From Methanobacteriota archaeon (GTDB taxonomy: Archaea > Halobacteriota > Methanomicrobia > Methanomicrobiales > Methanomicrobiaceae), in the NCBI GenBank assembly GCA_016841485.1, contig JAENZA010000004.1, forward strand, positions 1 through 64,000: a stretch of DNA of 64,000 bases, read 5' to 3'. This document shows, piece by piece, positions 16,248-25,570 of this stretch (its first letter is position 1; each line of letters begins with the position of its first letter). The notes beneath the pieces are model-generated. The model was not told the DNA's origin, searched no databases, and saw only the letters and a list, made by a program, of their open reading frames with translations. A program made the translations under genes and the position numbers.

Positions 16248-17081
16248 ATGCAGATTTCATTCAGCAGGCTTGATGACACCGTCGCCCGCTTTGTTCTCAG
16301 GGATGCGACTTACGCATTTGCAAATACCCTCAGGAGAACAATGATCGGAGAAGTCCCGACGCTTGCCATCGAGGATGTATTCATCTACGACAATAACAGC
16401 GCACTCTTTGACGAAATACTGGCTCACCGACTGGGTCTTATCCCTCTCAGGACAGATCTTGACGAATATGTCCTGAAGGAGGTATGTTCCTGCGGTGGCG
16501 AAGGATGTTCCAGTTGTACAGCTATCTATACGCTTAGTGTGGAAGGGCCGAAGACGGTCTATTCCAGTGATCTCATTCCGCAGAATCCGCAGGCAGCCCC
16601 TGTTGTGGACAGCATTCCCCTTGTCAAGCTCGAAAAGGAGCAGAAGGTTGTTCTCGAGGCGCGCGCCATCCTTGGAAAGGGAACTTCGCATGCGAAATGG
16701 CAGCCAACTCTGGTGTGCGGCTATAAGGCATACCCGATTATCTCCGTCGATAAAAAGTGTGACGGGTGCGGGATGTGCATTGATGAATGTCCGCGTGGCG
16801 TTCTTGAAGTGGTTAAGGACTCGGCACGGGTTGTCGAAGGAAAACTCGAAGACTGTTCACTCTGTCACCTCTGTGAGAGGATCTGTAAATCGGAAGGAAC
16901 CTGGGACGAAGCGGCGATACACATCACTCCGGACGAGACAAGGTTCATCTTCGTCGTGGAAAGCGACGGTTCTCTTCCGGTAAAGGATATAGTCGAGAGG
17001 GCACTTCGGGAGATACAGTTAAAATCAGAAAGCCTGGTGGATGTTTTAAGCGACATTTCTGGAGGAAATGGAAATGATTAA
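16248..17081 (+). CDS. rpoD: DNA-directed RNA polymerase subunit D with two [4Fe-4S] motifs
   Basis: A 277-residue archaeal homologue of bacterial alpha/eukaryotic Rpb3, which dimerises with subunit L to start polymerase assembly. The N-terminal part has RFVLRDATYAFANTLRRTMIGEVPTLAIEDV. A ferredoxin-like domain is inserted at about residues 168-215 with two complete cysteine sets, CDGCGMCIDECP and CSLCHLCERICK. Both clusters could bind [4Fe-4S], as known in some methanogens, whereas other archaea keep one or none. An insertion GCSSCTAIY near residue 86 adds an earlier CxxC pair. It overlaps rpl18e by eight bases. Confidence 0.97.
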   Translation: MQISFSRLDDTVARFVLRDATYAFANTLRRTMIGEVPTLAIEDVFIYDNNSALFDEILAHRLGLIPLRTDLDEYVLKEVCSCGGEGCSSCTAIYTLSVEGPKTVYSSDLIPQNPQAAPVVDSIPLVKLEKEQKVVLEARAILGKGTSHAKWQPTLVCGYKAYPIISVDKKCDGCGMCIDECPRGVLEVVKDSARVVEGKLEDCSLCHLCERICKSEGTWDEAAIHITPDETRFIFVVESDGSLPVKDIVERALREIQLKSESLVDVLSDISGGNGND

Positions 17082-17439
17082 ATCTAGTTCAAAGACGAAC
17101 CCGCGCCACTCTGCCCTTATCTACATGCTCAAGGAGGTTTCCCGAAACACCGGGGCCGGAGTGTGGCGTGAGATTGCAAAACGGCTGGAAGCGCCGAGCA
17201 ATAATTATGCTGAAGTAAATATCAGCAAGATCAGCCGCTACGCACGGGATGGGGACATCATCATTGTTCCTGGAAAAGTGCTCGGCAGCGGACTGATTGA
17301 TCAGAGCGTTTCTGTTGCAGCACTCAACTTCAGTACTGCTGCAGTGGATAAAATCACCGGTGCGAATGGGAAATGCATGACAATCGAAGAGCTTGTCGCA
17401 AACAACCCCAAAGGTTCGCAGGTAAGGATTCTGAGGTGA
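17074..17439 (+). CDS. rpl18e: 50S ribosomal protein L18e
   Basis: A 121-residue archaeal/eukaryotic L18e, an L15-like protein of the large subunit. Typical stretch: TNPRHSALIYMLKEVSRNTGAGVWREIAKRL, then VNISKISRYARDGDIIIVPGKVLGSG. GGAGG at 17061-17065 is eight bases before the ATG at 17074 but only two before the ATG at 17068, so I use 17074 (MIKSSSKTN). The start lies within the rpoD 3' end. Confidence 0.95.
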   Translation: MIKSSSKTNPRHSALIYMLKEVSRNTGAGVWREIAKRLEAPSNNYAEVNISKISRYARDGDIIIVPGKVLGSGLIDQSVSVAALNFSTAAVDKITGANGKCMTIEELVANNPKGSQVRILR

Positions 17440-17444
17440 GATGA

Positions 17445-17867
17445 ATGGTGACAGTAATTGACGCAGAAGGTCTTCGCCTCGGCAGACTTGCAAGCATTGT
17501 TGCAAAACGTACGCTTGAAGGTGAGGAAATTGCCATAGTCAACGCCGAACTGTGTGTCGTGTCCGGTTCCCGGGCCAGCATCATTGCTGATTACGACCAC
17601 AAGCGGAAGCGTGGATCGCGTGAAGGAGGTCCCTTCTACCCGCGCAGACCGGATCACATCCTCAAGCGTACCATCAGGGGCATGGTTCCCTACAAACGCA
17701 AGCGTGGTTCCGAAGCCCTGGAGAAAGTAAAGGTCTATGTCGGTGTTCCTGAAGCGTTCATGGACGTTGAACGTGAAGTTCTTGAACAGGCACACATCAA
17801 CGGTCTCTCCACGCCCAAGTATATCACTCTCGGCGAGGTCAGCACCCGGCTTGGAGCAAAGTTTTAA
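17445..17867 (+). CDS. rpl13: 50S ribosomal protein L13
   Basis: A 140-residue L13, an early-assembly large-subunit protein. Recognised from [34 protein letters not shown] and [42 protein letters not shown]. It sits five bases after rpl18e and is followed by rps9, the near-universal L13-S9 pairing. Confidence 0.97.
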   Translation: MVTVIDAEGLRLGRLASIVAKRTLEGEEIAIVNAELCVVSGSRASIIADYDHKRKRGSREGGPFYPRRPDHILKRTIRGMVPYKRKRGSEALEKVKVYVGVPEAFMDVEREVLEQAHINGLSTPKYITLGEVSTRLGAKF

Positions 17868-17882
17868 TGGCGGTGAGAAGAT

Positions 17883-18284
17883 ATGACGAAAGTAGTTAAC
17901 ACAAGCGGTAAGAGGAAGACTGCTATTGCGCGTGCAACGCTCAGTGAAGGCAAGGGCCGCGTCAGGATCAATTCAGTTCCGCTGGAGATCTTCGGGACCG
18001 AACTGATTAGGATGAAAATTTCCGAACCGCTCCTCCTGGTACCCGAAGCAATCGACGGCATCGACGTGAGTGTCGATGTCAACGGCGGCGGTTTCATGGG
18101 CCAGGCAGAGGCAGTGCGGACTGCGCTTGCGCGTGGAATTGTACAGTGGCACAATGACCCGAAGATTAAGGATGTATACCTGGCATATGACCGTACACTC
18201 CTGGTAAATGATTCGCGTCAGAAGGAAGCAAAGAAGCCGCATGGCCGTGGTGCACGTGCGAAATTCCAAAAGTCTTATCGTTAG
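17883..18284 (+). CDS. rps9: 30S ribosomal protein S9
   Basis: A 133-residue S9 whose C-terminal tail reaches the P-site tRNA. Typical features are [53 protein letters not shown] and the tail [17 protein letters not shown] ending in Arg. Preceded by GGTGAG close to the ATG. Confidence 0.97.
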   Translation: MTKVVNTSGKRKTAIARATLSEGKGRVRINSVPLEIFGTELIRMKISEPLLLVPEAIDGIDVSVDVNGGGFMGQAEAVRTALARGIVQWHNDPKIKDVYLAYDRTLLVNDSRQKEAKKPHGRGARAKFQKSYR

Positions 18285-18313
18285 ATAGGTATAATCTATA
18301 GAGAGTCGTTTAC

Positions 18314-18502
18314 ATGATTCCGGTCCGATGTTTTACTTGCGGGAAAGTCATCTCCTCCTCCTGGGAAGAGTTCAGGCAGAGGAGAGATGCAGGCGAGGAT
18401 CCTAAAGAGATCCTCGACGACCTCGGACTTTCGCGCTACTGTTGCCGACGCATGCTGTTAGCGCACAAAGAGATTATCGATGATCTCAATCCGTTCCAGT
18501 AA
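18314..18502 (+). CDS. rpoN: DNA-directed RNA polymerase subunit N
   Basis: A 62-residue zinc-binding subunit, homologue of eukaryotic Rpb10, that helps hold the D-L platform to the large subunit. The zinc site is RCFTCGKV at the start and RYCCRRM near the end, the CX2C...CC pattern of the family. Full length. It sits between rps9 and tRNA-Pro. Confidence 0.97.
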   Translation: MIPVRCFTCGKVISSSWEEFRQRRDAGEDPKEILDDLGLSRYCCRRMLLAHKEIIDDLNPFQ

Positions 18503-18518
18503 AGATGTATGTTTGCAG

Positions 18519-18592
18519 GGGGTCGTGGGGTAGCCTGGCCATCCTATGGCGTTCGGGATGCTGTAACCTGAGTTCAAATCTCAGCGACCCCA
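18519..18592 (+). tRNA. tRNA-Pro (CGG)
   Basis: A 74-base tRNA. Acceptor stem GGGGTCG/CGACCCC with discriminator A, D-arm GGGT-AGCCTGGCC-ATCC, and T-arm CTGAG-TTCAAAT-CTCAG. The anticodon loop reads TTCGGGA, giving anticodon CGG with G37, typical of proline tRNAs. The anticodon stem TGGCG/TGCTG is weak, with three G-T pairs. It is embedded between rpoN and rpoK in the same orientation, so it must be cut from that mRNA or have its own promoter. Confidence 0.85.
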
Positions 18593-18613
18593 TTTTGAAA
18601 TTTTGGAGAAATA

Positions 18614-18784
18614 ATGGAATCATTTACCCGTTATGAAAGAGCGAGAATCGTCGGTGCACGATCTTTGCAGATTTCGATGGGAGCTCCTCTTCTGATCCAG
18701 ACTGATGCGATTGATCCTCTTGAGATTGCCGATGAAGAATTCCGTAAAGATGTAATTCCTATCACGGTAAAAAGAGCGAAGTGA
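18614..18784 (+). CDS. rpoK: DNA-directed RNA polymerase subunit K
   Basis: A 56-residue gene too short for the ORF track. Translation: [25 protein letters not shown], then [31 protein letters not shown]. This is archaeal Rpb6/omega: the [17 protein letters not shown]-type helix and the IDPLEIA segment are family hallmarks. It stabilises assembly of the large subunit. GGAGAAATA precedes the ATG, and four bases separate it from eno. Confidence 0.96.
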   Translation: MESFTRYERARIVGARSLQISMGAPLLIQTDAIDPLEIADEEFRKDVIPITVKRAK

Positions 18785-18788
18785 TTGA

Positions 18789-19979
18789 ATGGCGCAAATT
18801 CAGCAGATCAATTTAAGAACTATTCTCGACAGCCGTGGCAATCCAACGGTTGAAGCAGAGGTTGAGGCAGAAGGAGCTTCCGGACGTGCTGCGGCACCAT
18901 CCGGTGCAAGTACAGGGATGTATGAGGCAAAAGTCCGTTCCCCGCGGGAGGCTATTGCAGATGCAGAAACAACGGTTATTCCCCTCCTTTTGGGGGTGGA
19001 AGTTACGGATCAGCCTTGCCTGGATGCAATCCTGAGGGAAATAGACGGAACCGCCGACTTTTCAACAATCGGTGCAAATGTCGCGGTCGCCATCTCCCTG
19101 GCATCGGCAAAGGCAGCAGCCGCGTCACTCGGGCTGCCGTTATTCCGGTACCTTGGCGGTACATTTGCGGTTGACACGCCGTATCCGCTGGGGAATGTCA
19201 TCGGCGGCGGGGCACATGCAGAAAATGCAACCGACATCCAGGAATTCCTTGTTGTGCCAACCGGTGCGATGAATTCCGAAGAAGGTGTCTTTGCGAATGC
19301 TGCCGTTCACCGGGAAATAAAAGAACTTCTCATCTCCCGCGGAAAAGGGTGCGGCAAGGGCGATGAAGGTGCCTGGGCGCCCCGTATCCAGGACATTGAA
19401 GCCTTTGATCTCGTCCAGGAAGCCGTCAATGCGGTATCGGATGAGCTGATGATAGAGATCCGCATGGGCATTGATGTGGCGGCGAGCGAACTCTGGAAGG
19501 ATGGCGCGTATGCCTACCGTGATGCCCGACGGTCCACCGAGGATCAGGTGGACTATCTCGCAGGTCTTGTTGATCGCTATGAACTTGCCTATGTCGAAGA
19601 TCCCCTCCAGGAAGAGGATTTTGAAGGGTTTTCATCACTGACCGAGCAGGTGGGAGACCGCTGCCTTATCTGTGGTGACGACCTTTATGTTACGAATGTT
19701 GAGCGCATAGAATTGGGTATCGAGGCGGATGCGTCCAATTGCGTTCTCATTAAACCAAATCAGATCGGAACCCTTACGGATACCTATGAGGCTATAAAGA
19801 TGGCACATTCATATGGTATGGAAACCGTAATGAGTCATCGCTCCGGCGAAACCACCGATGAAACCATAGCGCATCTCGCAACGGCATTCGGATGTATTTA
19901 TCTGAAGACCGGTGTCGTTGGCGGAGAACGCATTGCAAAACTGAATGAACTAATACGAATTGAGGAGTTGATATCGTGA
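18789..19979 (+). CDS. eno: Enolase
   Basis: A 396-residue enolase converting 2-phosphoglycerate to phosphoenolpyruvate, used by methanogens mostly in the gluconeogenic direction. Characteristic stretches are [42 protein letters not shown] (acidic metal ligand region), [16 protein letters not shown] (catalytic Lys) and [18 protein letters not shown]. Slightly shorter than the bacterial enzyme. Its stop overlaps the GTG start of rps2. Confidence 0.97.
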   Translation: MAQIQQINLRTILDSRGNPTVEAEVEAEGASGRAAAPSGASTGMYEAKVRSPREAIADAETTVIPLLLGVEVTDQPCLDAILREIDGTADFSTIGANVAVAISLASAKAAAASLGLPLFRYLGGTFAVDTPYPLGNVIGGGAHAENATDIQEFLVVPTGAMNSEEGVFANAAVHREIKELLISRGKGCGKGDEGAWAPRIQDIEAFDLVQEAVNAVSDELMIEIRMGIDVAASELWKDGAYAYRDARRSTEDQVDYLAGLVDRYELAYVEDPLQEEDFEGFSSLTEQVGDRCLICGDDLYVTNVERIELGIEADASNCVLIKPNQIGTLTDTYEAIKMAHSYGMETVMSHRSGETTDETIAHLATAFGCIYLKTGVVGGERIAKLNELIRIEELIS

Positions 19980-20584
19980 ACTCAAATGAAATGGAAATTG
20001 AGCTGACTGAGTCACTTGTTCCGGTCGAGGAATACCTGGCTGCTGGTGTCCACATCGGAACGCAGCAGAAGAACGATGATATGATGAGATTCATCTACCG
20101 CGTGCGTGGGGATGGGTTGTACATTCTTGACATCAGGGAAACGGACAGCAGGATTAAGACTGCAGCAGAGTTTATTGCTAAATTCAACCCTGCAGAGGTT
20201 CTGGTCGTTACCTCACGCCAGTACGGACAGTATCCGGCCAGGCGGTTTGCACAGGCAATCGGCGGCATGCACAAGGTCGGCCGCTTCATCCCCGGCACCC
20301 TGACCAACCCGAATATGGATGGATTCCTTGAGCCGAGTCTGCTTGTTGTCACGGACCCGACCGGAGATGCACAGGCGATCAAAGAAGCTGTACAGACCGG
20401 TATTCCCGTTGTGGCGCTGTGTGATACGAACAATTCCACAAAATACATCGATCTCGTTATTCCCACGAATAACAAAGGGCGAAAAGCACTCTCAATGGTC
20501 TACTATCTCCTGACGCGCGAAGTAATGAAAGAGCACGGTATTGGGACCTCGCTCGTTCAGGAAGACTTCGAAATCGATCTCTGA
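19976..20584 (+). CDS. rps2: 30S ribosomal protein S2
   Basis: A 202-residue archaeal S2, the late-binding protein between head and body of the small subunit. Typical sequence: [53 protein letters not shown] and [12 protein letters not shown]. The start is a GTG overlapping the eno stop (GTGA); an ATG four codons in is an alternative. The eno-rps2 order is conserved in archaea. Confidence 0.96.
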   Translation: MNSNEMEIELTESLVPVEEYLAAGVHIGTQQKNDDMMRFIYRVRGDGLYILDIRETDSRIKTAAEFIAKFNPAEVLVVTSRQYGQYPARRFAQAIGGMHKVGRFIPGTLTNPNMDGFLEPSLLVVTDPTGDAQAIKEAVQTGIPVVALCDTNNSTKYIDLVIPTNNKGRKALSMVYYLLTREVMKEHGIGTSLVQEDFEIDL

Positions 20585-20621
20585 GTCGTTTATCGACCAG
20601 TCATACTATCAGGGAGCAAGG

Positions 20622-21413
20622 ATGGTTGTTCGTCGTCCGTCATTTGCCGGGATGTTCTACCCGGATGACCCCTCCGAATTATCTACCCTGATGGATTTTT
20701 TTCTTTCCCGGGCACACGGGGTGGACGACTGTTATGGCGTTGTTGCTCCTCATGCCGGATATCCGTATTCAGGACAGGTCCAGGCTTCATCCTATTCCTG
20801 TATTCCGCCTGAATTTTCCGGGACGTTTCTGCTCATTGGCCCGAGTCATGCTGGATATCCGACCTGTACTTCTGCGGTGGACTGGGGAACTCCTGTCGGG
20901 GTAGTCGAATCGGACGGTGATCTCTGCCGGTCGCTTGGTATTTTGCAGAGTGACGAGGCAATGATCGCCAGGGAAAATTCCCTTGAAGTTCAGATGCCGT
21001 TTATCCGGCATCGTTTTTCCAATGCGAAGGTAGCCCCTGTGCTGATGGGATACCAGGATTATGGAAGTGCAATGGACCTTGCAGCGCGGGTCATTGAGGC
21101 GCTGGATACGTATTCCGGTGATCTTCGCATCATCGCATCCAGTGATTTCTCTCATTATATCCCCGACGCCGTTGCACGTGCCGATGATCAGTACGTGATC
21201 GAGGCACTTAATAATTTAAATACTGATGAGTTTTATAAAAGATTAGTAGAGAAAAAATTAACGGCATGCGGGTATGGGCCTATCGCAGTCCTTACCGAGG
21301 TGTGCCGGTATCTCGGAGCCACAGAGGGACGTCTCATCGAATATGCAACAAGCGGGGATGTCACCGGTGACTTTGATCAGGTAGTTGGATATGCATCAAT
21401 AGCGGCGGTATAA
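20622..21413 (+). CDS. MEMO1 family protein (AmmeMemoRadiSam system protein B type)
   Basis: A 263-residue Memo-like protein with the fold of extradiol dioxygenases. Recognisable pieces are RRPSFAGMFYPDDPSEL, GVVAPHAGYPYSGQVQASSY (metal-ligand-like His), LLIGPSHAGYP, SLEVQMPFI and IIASSDFSHYIP. The biochemical role in archaea is unsettled. I start at MVVRRPSF, preceded by AGGGAG; the tracked ORF starts inside rps2. In archaea this gene is commonly found between rps2 and mevalonate kinase, as here. Confidence 0.92.
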   Translation: MVVRRPSFAGMFYPDDPSELSTLMDFFLSRAHGVDDCYGVVAPHAGYPYSGQVQASSYSCIPPEFSGTFLLIGPSHAGYPTCTSAVDWGTPVGVVESDGDLCRSLGILQSDEAMIARENSLEVQMPFIRHRFSNAKVAPVLMGYQDYGSAMDLAARVIEALDTYSGDLRIIASSDFSHYIPDAVARADDQYVIEALNNLNTDEFYKRLVEKKLTACGYGPIAVLTEVCRYLGATEGRLIEYATSGDVTGDFDQVVGYASIAAV

Positions 21414-21415
21414 AT

Positions 21416-22315
21416 TTGGCAATATGGAGTGCACCTGGCAAGGTATTTCTATTTGGTGAGCATGCGGTGGTATACGGAAAACCCGGCATAGCGATGGGCA
21501 TCAAACCGCGTGTCTACGTGACCGTCAGAAAAACCCGGCATCCCCCGCGGGTAAAGTCTCCCTATCTTGAGTTGTGTTTTGAGAAGATGGGTGTCAACGG
21601 AAGCGTATATATCCATTCCCAGCTGCCGAGTTCATCCGGTCTCGGGTCTTCGGCAGCAGTGACCGTTGCGACCCTGTCGGCAATCAATGACGAATTCTCA
21701 CTGGGACATTCGAAAGCAGACATAGCCTACACCGCCTTTCAGGTAGAAAAGGAGGTCCAGATGGGCAGAGCAAGTCCCACCGACACCTATGTGTCCACCT
21801 TTGGCGGCATCGTCCTGATCATGGGCGATACCAAGCGGCGTCTGCCTCCACAGGATTTTCATCTTGTCATCGGCAATACGATGGTCTCCCACTCGACCGC
21901 GAAGATGGTCGAGCAGGTGTCCCAGTTCCGTGCCCAGGACCCGGATATCGTGGGTCCCATCCTCGATGCGATTGAGGCGGTGACACTCAAATCCATGCAT
22001 GTGTTCAATGATCACAAGGCGCTTGGACGGTACATGGATATCAACCATGAACTGCTGGAGGCACTGGGGGTTGGCCATCCTTCGCTGACACGGCTTGTGA
22101 TGGCGGCACGCTCCGCCGGGGCGTATGGCGCGAAGATTACGGGTGCCGGCGGTGGTGGTTCTATGGTGGCCCTCTGCCCGAAACGATCGAAATCAAAGGT
22201 TGCTGGGGCAATAGAGGGCTGTGACGGAAGGGCAATAACCACCACGATCGATACTGAAGGGGCACGAAAGGAGTCAGAAGATGACAGAAAACATACTGGT
22301 AAAGCTGGGCGGTAG
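21416..22315 (+). CDS. mvk: Mevalonate kinase
   Basis: A 299-residue GHMP kinase that phosphorylates mevalonate for isoprenoid synthesis. Motifs: APGKVFLFGEHAVVYGKPG, the ATP loop LPSSSGLGSSAAVTVATL, TDTYVSTFGGIVL and KITGAGGGGSMVAL. The only plausible start is TTG at 21416; no in-frame ATG occurs before the conserved APGK. The 3' end overlaps the isopentenyl phosphate kinase gene by 35 bases, so the two are coupled. Confidence 0.95.
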   Translation: MAIWSAPGKVFLFGEHAVVYGKPGIAMGIKPRVYVTVRKTRHPPRVKSPYLELCFEKMGVNGSVYIHSQLPSSSGLGSSAAVTVATLSAINDEFSLGHSKADIAYTAFQVEKEVQMGRASPTDTYVSTFGGIVLIMGDTKRRLPPQDFHLVIGNTMVSHSTAKMVEQVSQFRAQDPDIVGPILDAIEAVTLKSMHVFNDHKALGRYMDINHELLEALGVGHPSLTRLVMAARSAGAYGAKITGAGGGGSMVALCPKRSKSKVAGAIEGCDGRAITTTIDTEGARKESEDDRKHTGKAGR

Positions 22316-23048
22316 CGTTGTTACCGACAAATCCGGTGAATGCAAGGTTGACGAGGCCCGTCTTGCGATAATTGCAGACGAACTCGCTTCCCATCCGGAT
22401 GTGCAGTATATTGTTGTTCATGGGGCCGGTTCCTGCGGGCATCCGGAGGCAAAGCGCCATCACCTTGATAAAGGTTTAAATCAGAATAATAAAGCAGGTA
22501 TATTTATCACCCATAATGCCGTTCGGAATCTGAACGATGCGGTGGTAAAGGCGCTGCGTGCCAGAGGTGTGGAGGCCATCGGCATCCATCCTCTTGATGC
22601 ATGCATCGCAAACAACGGACGTCTCATATCATTCGACAGCGGGCCTGTTGAACTTCTCATGCACCATGGCATCGTTCCGGTCCTCCACGGGGATGTGGTC
22701 ATGGACCAGAAGCAGGGTGCATGTATAGTTTCCGGGGATCAGCTGATTGCAGCTCTCCCGTCAAAGATCCGGATCGATCGCATCGGTCTTGCAACCGATG
22801 TACCGGGCGTTATGAAAGACGGGGAAGTGGTGCCGGTGATCACACCGGAAACGGCCGATATCCTGGACATCCGGCAGTCAGACAATACCGATGTTACAGG
22901 CGGCATGAAAGGGAAAATTTCAGAACTCCTTGCTCTTGCGGAGCACGGCACGGAATCTTCCATCTTTCACATATCACGGCTCGGTGATTTTCTGGATGGG
23001 CGTGATCACGGCGGAACGGTTGTGAGAGGGTCTCGTACACAGGACTAA
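22281..23048 (+). CDS. ipk: Isopentenyl phosphate kinase
   Basis: A 255-residue amino-acid-kinase-fold enzyme converting isopentenyl phosphate to IPP, the last step of the archaeal modified mevalonate route. Motifs: ILVKLGGSVVTDK at the start, VHGAGSCGHPEAKRH with the catalytic-type His (most relatives have GAGSFGH), and DVTGGMKGKISEL near the C-terminus. It begins inside the mevalonate kinase gene. The enzymes that make isopentenyl phosphate from phosphomevalonate are not in this window. Confidence 0.95.
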   Translation: MTENILVKLGGSVVTDKSGECKVDEARLAIIADELASHPDVQYIVVHGAGSCGHPEAKRHHLDKGLNQNNKAGIFITHNAVRNLNDAVVKALRARGVEAIGIHPLDACIANNGRLISFDSGPVELLMHHGIVPVLHGDVVMDQKQGACIVSGDQLIAALPSKIRIDRIGLATDVPGVMKDGEVVPVITPETADILDIRQSDNTDVTGGMKGKISELLALAEHGTESSIFHISRLGDFLDGRDHGGTVVRGSRTQD

Positions 23049-23154
23049 AAGAGCTCCGTTGAATACCTGATGCAACAGTACAATACCGGAAGTCGTCATA
23101 CAGAGCGGTTTTCGTAGTAGAAGCCCCGCCAGTCGAGAAGGGGGACATATCATA

Positions 23155-24204
23155 ATGAAAGATACGATCACATCATCACGGAAGAAAGAACACCTCACCA
23201 TCTGTGCAAACGAGCCTATTGAAGCGGGTTCGACCGGATTTGAGGACGTTCGTCTGGTTCATAACGCTCTTCCGGAATGTTCAATGGACGCTGTGGATCT
23301 GAGTCAGCGCTTCCTTGGGCACCATCTGAAATCGCCTCTCTTTATTGCCGCGATGACCGGGGGTCATCCAGACACGACAGCCGTCAATGCTACCCTCGCG
23401 AGAGTGGCAGAAGAATTTGGTCTTGGCATGGGAGTCGGCTCCCAGCGGGCAGCGCTTGAAAATCCCGAGATGGAGGGGAGTTTCTCCATCGTACGGGAAG
23501 AAGCACCGACTGCCTTTCTCTGCGCAAACCTGGGCATCATCCAGCTCAGGGATCATGGCGCCGAATGGGCTGACCGTGCGGTTGAGATGATCGATGCACA
23601 GGCTCTCTGCATTCACCTGAATCCCCTTCAGGAGGCCATTCAGCCGGAAGGGGATCACGATACTTCAGGGTGTCTTGAAAGTCTGTGTGAGCTCTGTTCA
23701 TCGGTACAGTACCCGGTTATTGTAAAAGAGACCGGTTCCGGGATTTCCTACGAGGCGGCCCGCATTCTTTTCGCTGCCGGTGCATCGGCCATTGATGTCG
23801 GAGGTATTGGCGGGACGTCCTGGGCTGCGGTCGAGAGGGTGCGGGCGGATGATCCGGAGCTTGCATCACTCGGCGACCATTTTGCAGACTGGGGGATTCC
23901 CACCGCAGTCAGCGTGGTCGAGACCTGCAGGGCAGGAGGGCCGGTCATTGCCACAGGAGGGCTGAGAAGGGGCACGGATATTGCAAAGGCCCTTGCTCTC
24001 GGCGCCGACCTGGGTGGTATGGCTCTAACGCTTCTGAAACCCGCTCTCAGGGGTGATGAAGCACTGAAGAGTGAGATACGCAGGATTCACCGGGAACTGA
24101 CCGTTGCGATGTACCTTACCGGTGCAAGTACTGTGAACGAACTGAAATCAATACGAACGTACATTACCGGCATAACCGCCGAAATGCTACGAAATGAGGA
24201 ATAA
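23155..24204 (+). CDS. fni: Isopentenyl-diphosphate delta-isomerase, type 2
   Basis: A 349-residue FMN- and NAD(P)H-dependent isomerase interconverting IPP and DMAPP. Typical stretches: SRKKEHLTIC, SPLFIAAMTGGHPDTTAVNATLA, GVGSQRAALENPE, CIHLNPLQEAIQPEGD and IDVGGIGGTSWAAVERVR. Note ASAIDVGGIGG for FMN-phosphate contact. The gene starts 106 bases after ipk, the largest gap in this part of the cluster, with GGGGGACAT before the ATG. Only three bases separate it from RNase J. Confidence 0.95.
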   Translation: MKDTITSSRKKEHLTICANEPIEAGSTGFEDVRLVHNALPECSMDAVDLSQRFLGHHLKSPLFIAAMTGGHPDTTAVNATLARVAEEFGLGMGVGSQRAALENPEMEGSFSIVREEAPTAFLCANLGIIQLRDHGAEWADRAVEMIDAQALCIHLNPLQEAIQPEGDHDTSGCLESLCELCSSVQYPVIVKETGSGISYEAARILFAAGASAIDVGGIGGTSWAAVERVRADDPELASLGDHFADWGIPTAVSVVETCRAGGPVIATGGLRRGTDIAKALALGADLGGMALTLLKPALRGDEALKSEIRRIHRELTVAMYLTGASTVNELKSIRTYITGITAEMLRNEE

Positions 24205-24207
24205 ACA

Positions 24208-25551
24208 ATGGAAGTAGAAATAATCGCCGTGGGCGGATATAACGAAGTCGGCAGAAATATGACTGCCGTCCGCTGCGGAAAGGAAATAGTAATTTTCGAT
24301 ATGGGCCTGCGCCTGGACCAGATCATGATCCATGAGGATGCAGAAGTAGAGAATATGCATTCCCTGGACCTGATAGGGATGAAGGCGATTCCTGATGATA
24401 CCATCATGAATGCCGTGGAAGGGACGGTCAAGGCGATTGTCTGTACCCACGGTCACCTGGACCATATCGGTGCCATCCCGAAACTTGCACACCGCTACGA
24501 TGCACCCATTATCGCAACGCCGTATACGGCGGCGCTGATACGTCAGCAGATAGAGGGAGAGAAGCGGTTTGTCGTAAATAACAAGGTCTTTGACCTCCCG
24601 ACAGGGAAAAAATACCGGTATGAAATTTCCAAAAACCTGTCCCTGGAGTTCATCGCGGTACAGCATTCGATTCTGGATACCGCAATGGCCGTCCTGCATA
24701 CGCCGGAAGGAGCGGTCGTCTATGCAAACGATTTCAAACTGGATCGCACTCCGGTCCTGGGAGAGCCCCCGAACTTTGCGAGGATGCGTGAAGTCGGCAA
24801 GGAAGGGGTTCTTGCACTCATCGTCGAAAGCCTGAACGTGAACATCCCCGGACGCTGTCCCAGTGAACGGATTGCACAGAGGCTGGTCCGTGATGTGATG
24901 ACCTGCTACGAGGATGATAAAAATGCCATGCTGGTCGGGTGTTTCTCGTCGAACGTTGCGCGGGTGAAGATGATCGCAGAATGTGCACACGAGATCGGAC
25001 GAAAACCGGTCCTTCTCGGCCGGTCGATGGAACGGTATTCATCCACCGCAGAGCAGATGAAGCTCGTCGGTTTTCCCCGCGGGATGACCATGCGCGGGAA
25101 CCGGCGTACGGTGGATAAGATGTTTCGCACGATCATGAAGGAGGGACGGGAGAATTATGTCCCGATCGTCACCGGAAGCCAGGGTGAACCGGGGGCAATC
25201 CTTACCCGGCTGGCCTTTGACCAGACCCCCTTCAAGATTGAAAAAGGGGATAAAATTCTCTATAGTGCAAAGGTCATCCCCAACCCGATGAATTATGGTC
25301 AGCGCCATACGCAGGAGGTTCTTCTCGGGATGAAGGGAGCCCGTATCTTTACCAACCTTCATGTGAGTGGGCATGCCCAGCGTGAGGAGCATTACGAAGT
25401 GCTGCACTACTTCAATCCACAACACATAATTCCGTCCCACGGTGATATTGACATGACAGGCGGATACCTGAAACTTGCAGAAGAGTGCGGGTACACCCTG
25501 AATAATGATGTGCATATCCTGAGAAACGGACAGCGGATCAGAGTACGGTAA
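24208..25551 (+). CDS. rnj: Ribonuclease J (archaeal beta-CASP exonuclease)
   Basis: A 447-residue metallo-beta-lactamase/beta-CASP nuclease, the 5'-to-3' exonuclease type found in euryarchaea. The metal site starts at VCTHGHLDHIGAIPKL; other ligands are in QHSILDTAMAVL and YANDFKLDR. Beta-CASP motifs include VTGSQGEPGAILTRL and the C-terminal VSGHAQREEHYEVL and IIPSHGDIDM. No KH domains, so it is not the CPSF type. It lies inside the isoprenoid gene cluster, a conserved archaeal placement with no obvious metabolic reason. Confidence 0.94.
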   Translation: MEVEIIAVGGYNEVGRNMTAVRCGKEIVIFDMGLRLDQIMIHEDAEVENMHSLDLIGMKAIPDDTIMNAVEGTVKAIVCTHGHLDHIGAIPKLAHRYDAPIIATPYTAALIRQQIEGEKRFVVNNKVFDLPTGKKYRYEISKNLSLEFIAVQHSILDTAMAVLHTPEGAVVYANDFKLDRTPVLGEPPNFARMREVGKEGVLALIVESLNVNIPGRCPSERIAQRLVRDVMTCYEDDKNAMLVGCFSSNVARVKMIAECAHEIGRKPVLLGRSMERYSSTAEQMKLVGFPRGMTMRGNRRTVDKMFRTIMKEGRENYVPIVTGSQGEPGAILTRLAFDQTPFKIEKGDKILYSAKVIPNPMNYGQRHTQEVLLGMKGARIFTNLHVSGHAQREEHYEVLHYFNPQHIIPSHGDIDMTGGYLKLAEECGYTLNNDVHILRNGQRIRVR

Positions 25552-25570
25552 TTACACCCTGGTGATGAAA

